Of a stretch of 64,000 bases of DNA, positions 29,209 to 36,011 are shown piece after piece. The stretch comes from JASLDZ01 sp965199975. GTDB taxonomy: Bacteria > Pseudomonadota > Alphaproteobacteria > Caulobacterales > Caulobacteraceae. Position numbers and translations under genes: made by a program. Positions within the stretch are counted from its first letter, which is position 1. Each line of letters opens with the position of its first letter. The notes beneath the pieces were generated by a model that had not been told where the DNA came from, searched no databases, and saw nothing but the letters and a program-made list of their open reading frames with translations. The stretch spans positions 2,728,001 to 2,792,000 of the forward strand of contig OZ241340.1 of assembly GCA_965199975.1 (NCBI GenBank). The letters are read 5' to 3'.

Positions 29209-29894
29209 CTATGCAATCGAGCGTCCGCCCGAAGCGACAGCGAAGCAACCGCCTTCGCAACGCCCCGCGCACGCGAGCGCGGGGCCAGTGGCGACCAGGC
29301 CGGCCGCGTACTCGCCCAGATGCGCCTCCCACGCGATGGGCGCGCCGCCGGTGGCGAAGTCGACGCCGGCAAAGCCGAGCACGAGGTCGCCGGCGAGTCG
29401 GACGCTCGCGATGAGCTGGACTTGGCGGCTGGCGGCTGGCGGCAGATTCGCCTCTCGCGGCTATGGGCGCGATGCCGCGCCACCAGCCCCTACGCCGCGC
29501 CCGATGCAGCGCCGACGAGAAAGGGCCTTTCGGGTGGACCGCCGCTTTCGTGGGCCCAGCGACCACCCCGCCTCCCAAGCAGAGGGGCCGGCAAGGCGGC
29601 GACACCTTCGCCCGCCCGCCCAGCAGCCGCGCTATGCCGGAGCAAGGCGACCACACTCGGGGCGTTGAGAGCGACCTGCGCCCAGGTGAGATGCACGACC
29701 TGCGAGGTCACCAGGGTCTGCGGCCGCCACCCGCGCGACACTTCGACCGGCGTAAGGCCGAAGGCGTCGGCCAGACGCTCGAATACGACGAGCTGCTGGA
29801 GAGCGAACAGCGCTAGGAGCACCGCGGCCAGCGCCATCGGCGGCCAAGGTGCGTGGGATAGCGCTTCACGCACGCGGTGGTCAGACCGACCCAT
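29209..29894 (-). pseudogene. Rhomboid-family intramembrane protease remnant, frame-shifted
   Basis: The 5' part is an intact frame from ATG 29894 (SHAPWPPMALAAVLLALFAL, then VTSQVVHLTWAQVALN), matching the start and first loop of bacterial rhomboid proteins. Thereafter the rhomboid-like signal jumps frames: ARLLGG and LGGGVVAG-TKAAVHPKGP in a second frame, the catalytic-loop-like FLVGAASGAA back in the first, a TAG at about 29490, and the C-terminal helix DLVLGFAGVDF-GAPIAWEAHLGEYAAGL in another frame, ending at a stop at 29209-29211. At least three frame changes are needed to join them. The Gly-x-Ser-Gly site also looks expanded (GAASG). Either a decayed gene or several sequencing indels; decay is more likely because one frame never restores itself. 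Confidence 0.6.
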
Positions 29895-29930
29895 GATCTT
29901 GTCGGCGTTTGAGGTTGGTTAAGGAGGATC

Positions 29931-29951
29931 ATGGTTGATGTGCCGCCGTGA
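29931..29951 (+). CDS. Six-codon leader ORF before hfaA
   Basis: ATG at 29931 is preceded by an excellent ribosome-binding site (AAGGAGGA, 29921-29928) yet is followed after only six codons (MVDVPP) by TGA at 29949-29951. That stop overlaps an in-frame upstream GTG of hfaA (29948-29950). This may be a translated leader coupling ribosomes into hfaA, or a relic of an older start. Confidence 0.35.
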   Translation: MVDVPP

Positions 29952-29992
29952 CACGCCGCGCAAGCCCGCGCCGGCCGTGCAGGAGGAGCGCC

Positions 29993-30442
29993 TTGCACCG
30001 AACGCGGACATCCATCGTCGCCTCGCGTGCGATCGGGGCCTGCGTGGCGTTGGCGATGCTGGCCGCGCCGGCGCTGGCGCAAACCTCCGAAGGCGGCTCG
30101 CAGTTCAACGCCGGCTATGGCTGGACTTCCGGCCAAGTGTCGAGCCCAGTGAACGTCTCGCGCAGCACCGACGCCAACAACAACCACGTTATCGTCGACG
30201 GCGTGACGCAGACGGGCCAGGACGGCAGCGTCTTCTTCTCGCAGCGGACCTCCGGCGCGGCCGACACCTACACCGGCGCAGGCGCCGTGGGCGGCACCGC
30301 GATCGGCAACAACCTGCAGGTCTCGGTCACGGGCAGCAACAACACGGTGGTGGTGAACTCCACCCAGACCAACAACGCGCCGGTCACTGCGACGACCGTG
30401 CTGAATGGACAGGTCAACCTGGATGGCGGCAATGGCTCCTGA
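29993..30442 (+). CDS. hfaA: Holdfast anchor protein HfaA
   Basis: A 149-residue secreted protein of the holdfast-anchoring system, which ties the polar adhesive polysaccharide to the cell envelope in Caulobacterales. A signal peptide (IGACVALAMLAAPALAQ) is followed by an Asn/Gly/Thr/Val-rich beta region with repeated polar strands (NNNHVIVDGVTQTGQDG, NNLQVSVTGSNNTVVVNSTQ), reminiscent of curlin-like amyloid subunits. TTG at 29993 has AGGAGGAG four bases upstream and is chosen over GTG 29948, which would add 15 Arg-rich residues. It overlaps hfaB by 11 bp. The identity rests on gene order with a CsgG-like neighbour as well as sequence character. Confidence 0.85.
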   Translation: MHRTRTSIVASRAIGACVALAMLAAPALAQTSEGGSQFNAGYGWTSGQVSSPVNVSRSTDANNNHVIVDGVTQTGQDGSVFFSQRTSGAADTYTGAGAVGGTAIGNNLQVSVTGSNNTVVVNSTQTNNAPVTATTVLNGQVNLDGGNGS

Positions 30443-31454
30443 TCGATCCGCCAAGGGTCGCGCGGTGCGGGCGACCGTACTGGCCTGCGTGGGGACGCTG
30501 GCGCTCTCCGCCTGCGTAAGCCCCATCGCCGGACCCGACGGCAAGTACGCGCAGACAATCGGTAATGCGCCAGTCACCGCCAACGCCACGCCGTACTCGC
30601 CGGCGCTGGTGTGCCTGGCGTCCTATGCGCACCAGTATGGCGTGCGCGCGCCCCGAATCGCCGTGGGCCGGATCGCCGACTACACCGGCAAGGCGGAGGA
30701 CAACGGCGGGCGCGAGATCACCCAGGGCGCCTCGCTCATGGCCATCAGCGCTTTGGCAAAGGCCGGCGTGCCCATGGTCGAGCGCTACGACACCAGCGTC
30801 TCCGAGCTCGAACTCAAGTACGCCAACAACAAGCTGATCTCCGACGCCGTCGACCCCGCCGCGGGGCCGGCCGGCGCGCCCTACCGCCGCATCGTGGCTG
30901 GGCAGGTGCCAGGCTCAGACTTCTACCTTGTCGGCGGCGTGACCGAGCTCAACTACAACATCCGCTCGGTCGGCTTCGACGGCCAGGGCGGCAAGGTCAA
31001 CGCCACCAAGGGCTCGGGCGAGCTGACCGCCAAGGCTTACGTGATGAACGTAGCCATCGACCTGCGCCTGGTCGAGACCAAGACCATGGAGGTGGTCGAC
31101 GTCGTCTCCTACCAGAAGCAGATCATCGGCCGTCAGGTCGGCGTGGGCTTCTTCAAGTTCTTCGACACCAACGTGGTGGACGTCTCTGCCGGCGAAGGCG
31201 GGCTGGAGCCTGTGCAGCTGGCGGTGCGCGCGCTGATCGAGCGCGGCGTCACCGAGATGGTGGCCAACCTCTACGGCGCACCGGGGCCTTCGGCTTGCAT
31301 CGGCGCAGATCCGCTGGGCGACGCCACCGTGGGCGTCACCGGGGGATTCACCCCCGCCTACAACAACCTCGACCTCAACAATGGCAGGACGCGCGATGAT
31401 CCGCACCGCTGGGACGCGCGCTCGGCGCCTGTGGCTCTGCGCGGCCGCTACTAG
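30432..31454 (+). CDS. hfaB: Holdfast anchor protein HfaB (CsgG-family outer-membrane lipoprotein)
   Basis: A 340-residue lipoprotein (LALSAC lipobox) related to CsgG, the curli secretion pore. In Caulobacter HfaB is needed to export or stabilise HfaA and HfaD at the pole. CsgG-like segments include IAVGRIADYTGK, ITQGASLMAISALAKAG, MVERYDTSVSELELKY, DFYLVGGVTELNYNIRS and VAIDLRLVETKTMEVVDVVSYQKQI. ATG 30432 is used; ATG 30423 and 30405 are in frame and possible. The 3' end overlaps hfaD by 59 bp, a tightly packed arrangement. Confidence 0.9.
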   Translation: MAPDRSAKGRAVRATVLACVGTLALSACVSPIAGPDGKYAQTIGNAPVTANATPYSPALVCLASYAHQYGVRAPRIAVGRIADYTGKAEDNGGREITQGASLMAISALAKAGVPMVERYDTSVSELELKYANNKLISDAVDPAAGPAGAPYRRIVAGQVPGSDFYLVGGVTELNYNIRSVGFDGQGGKVNATKGSGELTAKAYVMNVAIDLRLVETKTMEVVDVVSYQKQIIGRQVGVGFFKFFDTNVVDVSAGEGGLEPVQLAVRALIERGVTEMVANLYGAPGPSACIGADPLGDATVGVTGGFTPAYNNLDLNNGRTRDDPHRWDARSAPVALRGRY

Positions 31455-32637
31455 CCTCCTCGCGCTTCCCGCAGCCGCCCAGGACGGCGGATCGCAGGTG
31501 GTGAACGGCCAGCTGGCGCTGGGCGACGTGATCGCCAACCAGTCGCTGCACGTGCAGTCGGCCGACGATGGCGTCGCGGTGAACGCCGTGGCGCTGGGCA
31601 ACGCCGCTACGGCGTTCGGCGGCGATCAGGACCTGAGCTTCACCTCCACCCAACGGGTGGGCGGCGTCTACGTGGGTGCGAACCCCACCGTGATCGTCGA
31701 CGGCTCGGGCGGCGCGCAGGTGCAGACCACGGCCGCGGCCACCGGCAACGCCGCAACCGCAGTCGCCTGCTGCGGCCAGACCAGCGGCATGACCACGCAG
31801 ACGGTGGATGGCGGCGCCATAATCTCCGCCAACGGCTACACCCAGACCGGCGGCCTCACCGGCGCCATCGCCACCGAGTCTACGGCGATCGGCAATACGC
31901 AGGGATGGCAGGCCGCCGACGGCGCGATCAACGTGCAGAGCACCCAGGCGCAAGGCGGCCAGGTGGCGGCGGATACGGGGGTCGCAGCGGATGGCGGTAC
32001 GGCGGACGAAGGCGTGCATACCGCCACCGCCACCTCCAACGAGGTCGACATCCAGGCGACGTCGACGCCCGTCGAGACCACCATCCTGCAGAGCATGACG
32101 GGCGACGTGACGCACGCGGCGGTGGGCGCCTATCAGCTGGGCGGCGACCAGGTGGAGGCCCAGGCCACGTCGACAGGAAACACCGTCACCATCGCCACCG
32201 ACGGCGCCGTCGACATGTACGCCAGCCAGGACAATCGCGGCGCGGTGGAGGCCCTGTCGGACCTCAAGCTCAACGCCTGGAACAGCGCGTCGGTCGACGC
32301 CGACGGCGTGGGCAACGCGATCCTCGTCAGCAACGCCGGGCCCAGCATCAGCTTGGCTTCGGACCAGTACCAGCGGGGGCCGGTCACCGCGTCGGCGACC
32401 TTCACCGGCTTTGACGGCGGCGACGGGCAGGCGAACGCCACCGCCGTGGGCAACGCGGTGGCGGTCTACACCTGCGCCAGCTGCAACGGCGGCGTGCAAG
32501 CCACCACCACGCAACAGACCGACGGGGCTGTGCACGCCACCTCCACCGTCAACGCCGGCGCCGTGAACTCGGCCTTCGCCGGCGCGAGCGCCACGGGCAA
32601 CACCGCCACCTTCCAGGTGCGCGGCTCCGGCGGCTAG
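31396..32637 (+). CDS. hfaD: Holdfast anchor protein HfaD
   Basis: A 413-residue surface protein of the holdfast anchor. A signal peptide (LWLCAAATSLLALPAAAQ) is followed by a long low-complexity region rich in Ala, Thr, Asn, Gln, Val and Gly, with many short polar beta-strand units, for example SQVVNGQLALGDVIANQSLH and AVGNAVAVYTC. One internal unit contains a CC pair (VACCGQTSG) and another the C-x2-C motif TCASCNG. ATG 31396 with AGGA upstream is preferred over ATG 31381. In Caulobacter HfaA and HfaD are the surface anchors, HfaB the exporter. No hfaC-like gene follows; the next gene is on the other strand. Confidence 0.85.
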   Translation: MIRTAGTRARRLWLCAAATSLLALPAAAQDGGSQVVNGQLALGDVIANQSLHVQSADDGVAVNAVALGNAATAFGGDQDLSFTSTQRVGGVYVGANPTVIVDGSGGAQVQTTAAATGNAATAVACCGQTSGMTTQTVDGGAIISANGYTQTGGLTGAIATESTAIGNTQGWQAADGAINVQSTQAQGGQVAADTGVAADGGTADEGVHTATATSNEVDIQATSTPVETTILQSMTGDVTHAAVGAYQLGGDQVEAQATSTGNTVTIATDGAVDMYASQDNRGAVEALSDLKLNAWNSASVDADGVGNAILVSNAGPSISLASDQYQRGPVTASATFTGFDGGDGQANATAVGNAVAVYTCASCNGGVQATTTQQTDGAVHATSTVNAGAVNSAFAGASATGNTATFQVRGSGG

Positions 32638-32671
32638 CGCCAGGCTAAGTCGCCGCCGAAGCCAAGCTGTC

Positions 32672-33718
32672 TCAGCCGACGCGCTTGAGCTGCGCCGGCG
32701 GGTCGCGCCAGCCGAGGGCGGGGGCGAGGTGGGTCATCACCGCCTCCAGCACGTGGGCGTTGTAGGCCACGCCCAGCTGGTTGGGCACGGTCAGGAGCAC
32801 GGTGTCGGCCTCGGCGATGGCCTCGTCGCGCTGCAGTTCCTCCACCAGCCGGTCGGGCTCGGCGGCGTAGGAGCGGCCGAACACCGCGCGCATGTTGTCG
32901 ATCACGCCGACCTGGTCGCTCGCCGCATCCCGTCCGAAGTAGGCGCGGTCGCGATCGTCCACGAGCGGGAAGATGGAGCGGGAGACGGAGACGCGCGGCG
33001 TGCGCGCATGGCCGGCGTCGGCCCAGGCTTCACGATAGAGCCGGATCTGCTTGGCCTGCTGCACGTGGAAGGGCTCGCCGGACTCGTCGGCCTTCAGGGT
33101 GGAGCTCTGCAGGTTCATGCCCTGCTGCGCGGCCCAGACCGCCGTCGCGTTGGAGGCCGAACCCCACCAGATGCGCTCGCGCAGGCCTTGCGCGTGGGGC
33201 TCCAGCCGCAGCAGTCCGGGGGGATTGGCGAACATCGGCCGCGGATTGGGCTGCGCGAAGCCTCGCCCCTTCAGGAGATCGAGGAAGACCTCGGCGTGGC
33301 GCCGGCCCATGTCGGCGTCGCTCTCGCCCTCGACCGGCGCATGGCCGAAGTGGCGCCAGCCCTCGATCACCTGCTCGGGCGAGCCGCGGCTGATCCCCAG
33401 CTGCAGCCGCCCGCCGCTGATCAGGTCGGCCGAGCCCGCGTCCTCGATCATGTAGAACGGGTTCTCATAGCGCATGTCGATCACGCCGGTGCCGATCTCG
33501 ATGCGCCTGGTGCGCGCGCCCACCGCCGCCAGAAGCGGGAAGGGCGAGGCGAGCTGCTGGGCGAAATGGTGCACGCGGAAGTAGGCGCCGTCCGCGCCCA
33601 GCTCCTCGGCCGCCACCGCAAGGTCGATGGACTGCAACAGCACATCGCTCGCCGAGCGCACGGCGGAATGCGGCGACGCCGACCAGTGGCCGAAAGAGAG
33701 GAAGCCTATGCTCTTCAT
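32672..33718 (-). CDS. LLM-class (luciferase-like) flavin-dependent oxidoreductase
   Basis: A 348-residue TIM-barrel F420/FMN-dependent monooxygenase of the bacterial luciferase superfamily. The first strand MKSIGFLSFGHWS and the segments EELGADGAYFRVHHFA and RRIEIGTGVIDMRYENP are characteristic, as is GRLQLGISRGSPEQ. The ATG at 33718 is preferred to an upstream extension that lacks these features. The substrate is unknown. It converges with hfaD and diverges from the SDR gene, so it appears to be a single-gene unit. Confidence 0.9.
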   Translation of the reverse strand: MKSIGFLSFGHWSASPHSAVRSASDVLLQSIDLAVAAEELGADGAYFRVHHFAQQLASPFPLLAAVGARTRRIEIGTGVIDMRYENPFYMIEDAGSADLISGGRLQLGISRGSPEQVIEGWRHFGHAPVEGESDADMGRRHAEVFLDLLKGRGFAQPNPRPMFANPPGLLRLEPHAQGLRERIWWGSASNATAVWAAQQGMNLQSSTLKADESGEPFHVQQAKQIRLYREAWADAGHARTPRVSVSRSIFPLVDDRDRAYFGRDAASDQVGVIDNMRAVFGRSYAAEPDRLVEELQRDEAIAEADTVLLTVPNQLGVAYNAHVLEAVMTHLAPALGWRDPPAQLKRVG

Positions 33719-33840
33719 GTGTGGGAACTCCGCGTGACCGCTACTACTCAGGGTGCTCCAGCGCGCCGGAGCCGTTGCGGCGATAGATGCGGCGTCCCGA
33801 TGGCTCTGCAAGCAGGCACATCCCTGATACCGCGGAGAGC

Positions 33841-34716
33841 ATGGGTTCGAAGGCGCTGATCTACGGCTGCGGCTTCACGGGCGAGGCCTTCGCCCGGCGC
33901 CTGCTGCGCCAAGGCTGGCGCGTGGCGGGTGTCAGCCGCTCGGCCGAACGGCGCGCGGCGCTGGCGGCGCTGGGCGTCGAACCGCTCGCCGCCGACGACG
34001 CCGGCGCGCTCGTCCGGGCCGCGGGCGAAGCCGACGCGGTGGTGGCCGCCGCACCCCCGGGCGCGCAGGGCTGCCCCGCCCTGCGCGCGTTCGGGCCGGT
34101 GCTCGCCGGTAGGCCGCACGCCTGGGCGGCCTACCTCTCCACCACCGGCGTGTACGGCGACCGGGCGGGCGGCTGGGTCGATGAGGGCTCGAGCCTGGAC
34201 GCGCGCAGCCTCGAAGGCGTGCGCCGCGTGGAGGCCGAGTCGGACTGGCGGGCGCTGGCCGACCGCGGCGGCTTCCCCCTGGCCGTGCTGCGCCTACCCG
34301 GCATCTACGGGCCGGGGCGCTCACCGTTCGGTCGTCTGCGCGAGGGGCGCGCCCACAGGCTGGACAAGCCGGGGCACGTGTTCTCGCGCATCCACGTGGA
34401 CGACCTCGCCGCGGCGCTCGACAGCGCGCTCGCGAGGCGTGCGAGCGGGGCCTTCAACGTGTGCGACGACCAGCCCGCCCCGGCCGCCGACGTGACCGCC
34501 TGCGCCGCACGCCTGCTGGGCCTCGACCCGCCACCGCTGCAGGCGTTCGAGACGGCGACGCTCTCGCCCATGGCGCAACGCTTCTGGTCGGAGTCGAAGC
34601 GCGTCTCCAACGCCCACGCCAAGGCGGCGCTGGGATGGCGGCCGGCCTATCGCGGCTATGCGGAGGGGCTGGCGGCGGTGCTCGCCGCCGAAGCGCACAG
34701 CTCCCCGGCAGCCTGA
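33841..34716 (+). CDS. NAD(P)-binding extended SDR / YeeZ-like epimerase-family protein
   Basis: A 291-residue Rossmann protein. The N-terminal nucleotide motif is of the short YeeZ-like type (ALIYGCGFTGEAFARRLLRQG), and mid-protein STTGVYGD and LRLPGIYGPGRSP correspond to the SDR active-site and substrate regions, although the catalytic Tyr-x3-Lys is not obvious. The C-terminus includes FNVCDDQPAPAADV. The last 61 bp overlap the 3' end of the convergent hydrolase gene. The reaction is unknown; related proteins are often mis-annotated as dehydratases. Confidence 0.85.
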   Translation: MGSKALIYGCGFTGEAFARRLLRQGWRVAGVSRSAERRAALAALGVEPLAADDAGALVRAAGEADAVVAAAPPGAQGCPALRAFGPVLAGRPHAWAAYLSTTGVYGDRAGGWVDEGSSLDARSLEGVRRVEAESDWRALADRGGFPLAVLRLPGIYGPGRSPFGRLREGRAHRLDKPGHVFSRIHVDDLAAALDSALARRASGAFNVCDDQPAPAADVTACAARLLGLDPPPLQAFETATLSPMAQRFWSESKRVSNAHAKAALGWRPAYRGYAEGLAAVLAAEAHSSPAA

Positions 34717-35426
34717 ATCAAACGCGCGATGTGCTGCGGGCGCGAGAGGCGATGGTCGCCGTTGCGCACCAGGGTGAACACCACGTCGGAGCCCGGCAGC
34801 GATTCGGCGAAGGCCAAGGCGTGGCGCCAGGGGACGACCGCGTCCGCGCCGCCCTGCAGGATGCGCACGGGCGCAGCGATCGGCGCGGGGCCAGGCAGCA
34901 GCGACCAGCGGCGCCCGTCCTCCAGAAAGGCGGCGGTGTAGCGCTCGCCCTCGGCCGCATCGTGGAAGGCGCCGTCGCGCGCCAGCGCGGAGCGGTCAGC
35001 TTCACTCATGGCCGGCGCGACCAGCTTGTCGGTGTAGTCGACGGCGGGCGCCACGAGCAGCAACCCCGCCGTGCGCTGCGGCCGCGCCTCCGCCACCAGC
35101 GACGCGATCCAGCCGCCCATCGACGAGCCCACCAGCACCAGCCGCCCTTGCGTGAGGGCGTCCACCACGGCGAGGCCGTCCTCGCGCCAGCGGCCGATGG
35201 TCCCGTCCTCGAAGGCGCCGGTGGAGGCCCCGTGGCCGAAGTAGTCGAAGCGGAGCATCGCGCGGCCCGTCTCCGCCGCCCAGCCGTCGAGCGCCGAGGC
35301 CTTGGTGGCGGTCATGTCCGAGCGTGTGCCGCCGAACCACACGAGGGTGGGGCCCGCGCCCTCGCGCCGGCGCCAGGCGACCTCGTGGCCGCCTTCGCGG
35401 GCGAGGCGGCCTGTCGCTTCAATCAT
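34656..35426 (-). CDS. Alpha/beta-hydrolase
   Basis: A 256-residue serine hydrolase with a complete triad: nucleophile Ser102 in GSSMG, Asp195 in LQGGADAVVPW and His225 in RNGDHRLS. The oxyanion region is VWFGGTRSDMTATK. It resembles abhydrolase domain proteins similar to ABHD10-type thioesterases/depalmitoylases in layout (inference). The ATG overlaps the last eight bases of the UPF0114 gene, placing it last in the seven-gene run that begins at pheS. Its 3' end overlaps the convergent SDR gene by 61 bp. Confidence 0.9.
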   Translation of the reverse strand: MIEATGRLAREGGHEVAWRRREGAGPTLVWFGGTRSDMTATKASALDGWAAETGRAMLRFDYFGHGASTGAFEDGTIGRWREDGLAVVDALTQGRLVLVGSSMGGWIASLVAEARPQRTAGLLLVAPAVDYTDKLVAPAMSEADRSALARDGAFHDAAEGERYTAAFLEDGRRWSLLPGPAPIAAPVRILQGGADAVVPWRHALAFAESLPGSDVVFTLVRNGDHRLSRPQHIARLIQAAGELCASAASTAASPSA

Positions 35427-36006
35427 GCGAGCCGGCGTGACGCGGCGTCTTCGAGGCGATCCAGTCCATCAGCGCCAGGAACACGCCCGAGACCACGAAG
35501 GTGAGGTGAATGCCCACCATCCAGCCCAGCCGCGCAGGATCGACCGGCGCCGCTCCGTGGCCGCCCTCCCCCGCCCCCGCCTCGGCCAGCGGGAGGAAGG
35601 CGCGCAGGAGCGCGATGGCGCTGATGGCCACGATCGAGGCGATCAGCTTCATCTTCAGGCCGGAGAAGTCGACCGTGCCCATCCAGCCGGGCCGGTCCTG
35701 GTCGGCGGCGGTGTCGATGCGCGAGACGAAGTTCTCATAGCCCGAGAAGATCACGATGAGCAGCAGGTTGCCGGTGAGCGACAGATCGATCAGCGACAGG
35801 GCGAGCAGGATCGCCCCCTCGGCATTCAGGCTGGCCAGGTGCGCCAGACCTTCAAGCAGCTCCTTGCCGAACACGAACAGCACCGCGAACAGCGCGCCGA
35901 TCATGCCGACGTAGAAAGGCGCCATCAGCCAGCGCGAGGCGAAGAGGCCCCGCTCAAGCCACAGCTCGGCGGCGGGCTTGGTCCTCGGCGCGGGAGGGGT
36001 CGGCAC
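35419..36006 (-). CDS. UPF0114 (YqhA-like) membrane protein
   Basis: A 195-residue inner-membrane protein with four hydrophobic segments. The family signature is clear: ERGLFASRWLMAPFYVG, then LSLIDLSLTGNLLLIVIFSGYENFVSRID and KMKLIASIVAISAIALL. The probable start is GTG 36006, five bases after the pheT stop, with GGAG inside the pheT end. The function of YqhA proteins is unknown. Its position in a run with tRNA synthetase genes is unusual. Confidence 0.88.
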   Translation of the reverse strand: MPTPPAPRTKPAAELWLERGLFASRWLMAPFYVGMIGALFAVLFVFGKELLEGLAHLASLNAEGAILLALSLIDLSLTGNLLLIVIFSGYENFVSRIDTAADQDRPGWMGTVDFSGLKMKLIASIVAISAIALLRAFLPLAEAGAGEGGHGAAPVDPARLGWMVGIHLTFVVSGVFLALMDWIASKTPRHAGSHD

Positions 36007-36011
36007 CGCCG

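Noticed and set aside
29910..29925. Possible CtrA box (TTGA and TTAA) upstream of hfaA
   Set aside because: Half-sites are six, not seven, bases apart and one half-site is imperfect; too weak to claim.
31375..32535. A 386-codon His/Arg-rich ORF antisense to hfaD
   Set aside because: Mirror of the Ala/Thr/Asn-rich hfaD frame, no start signal or domain.
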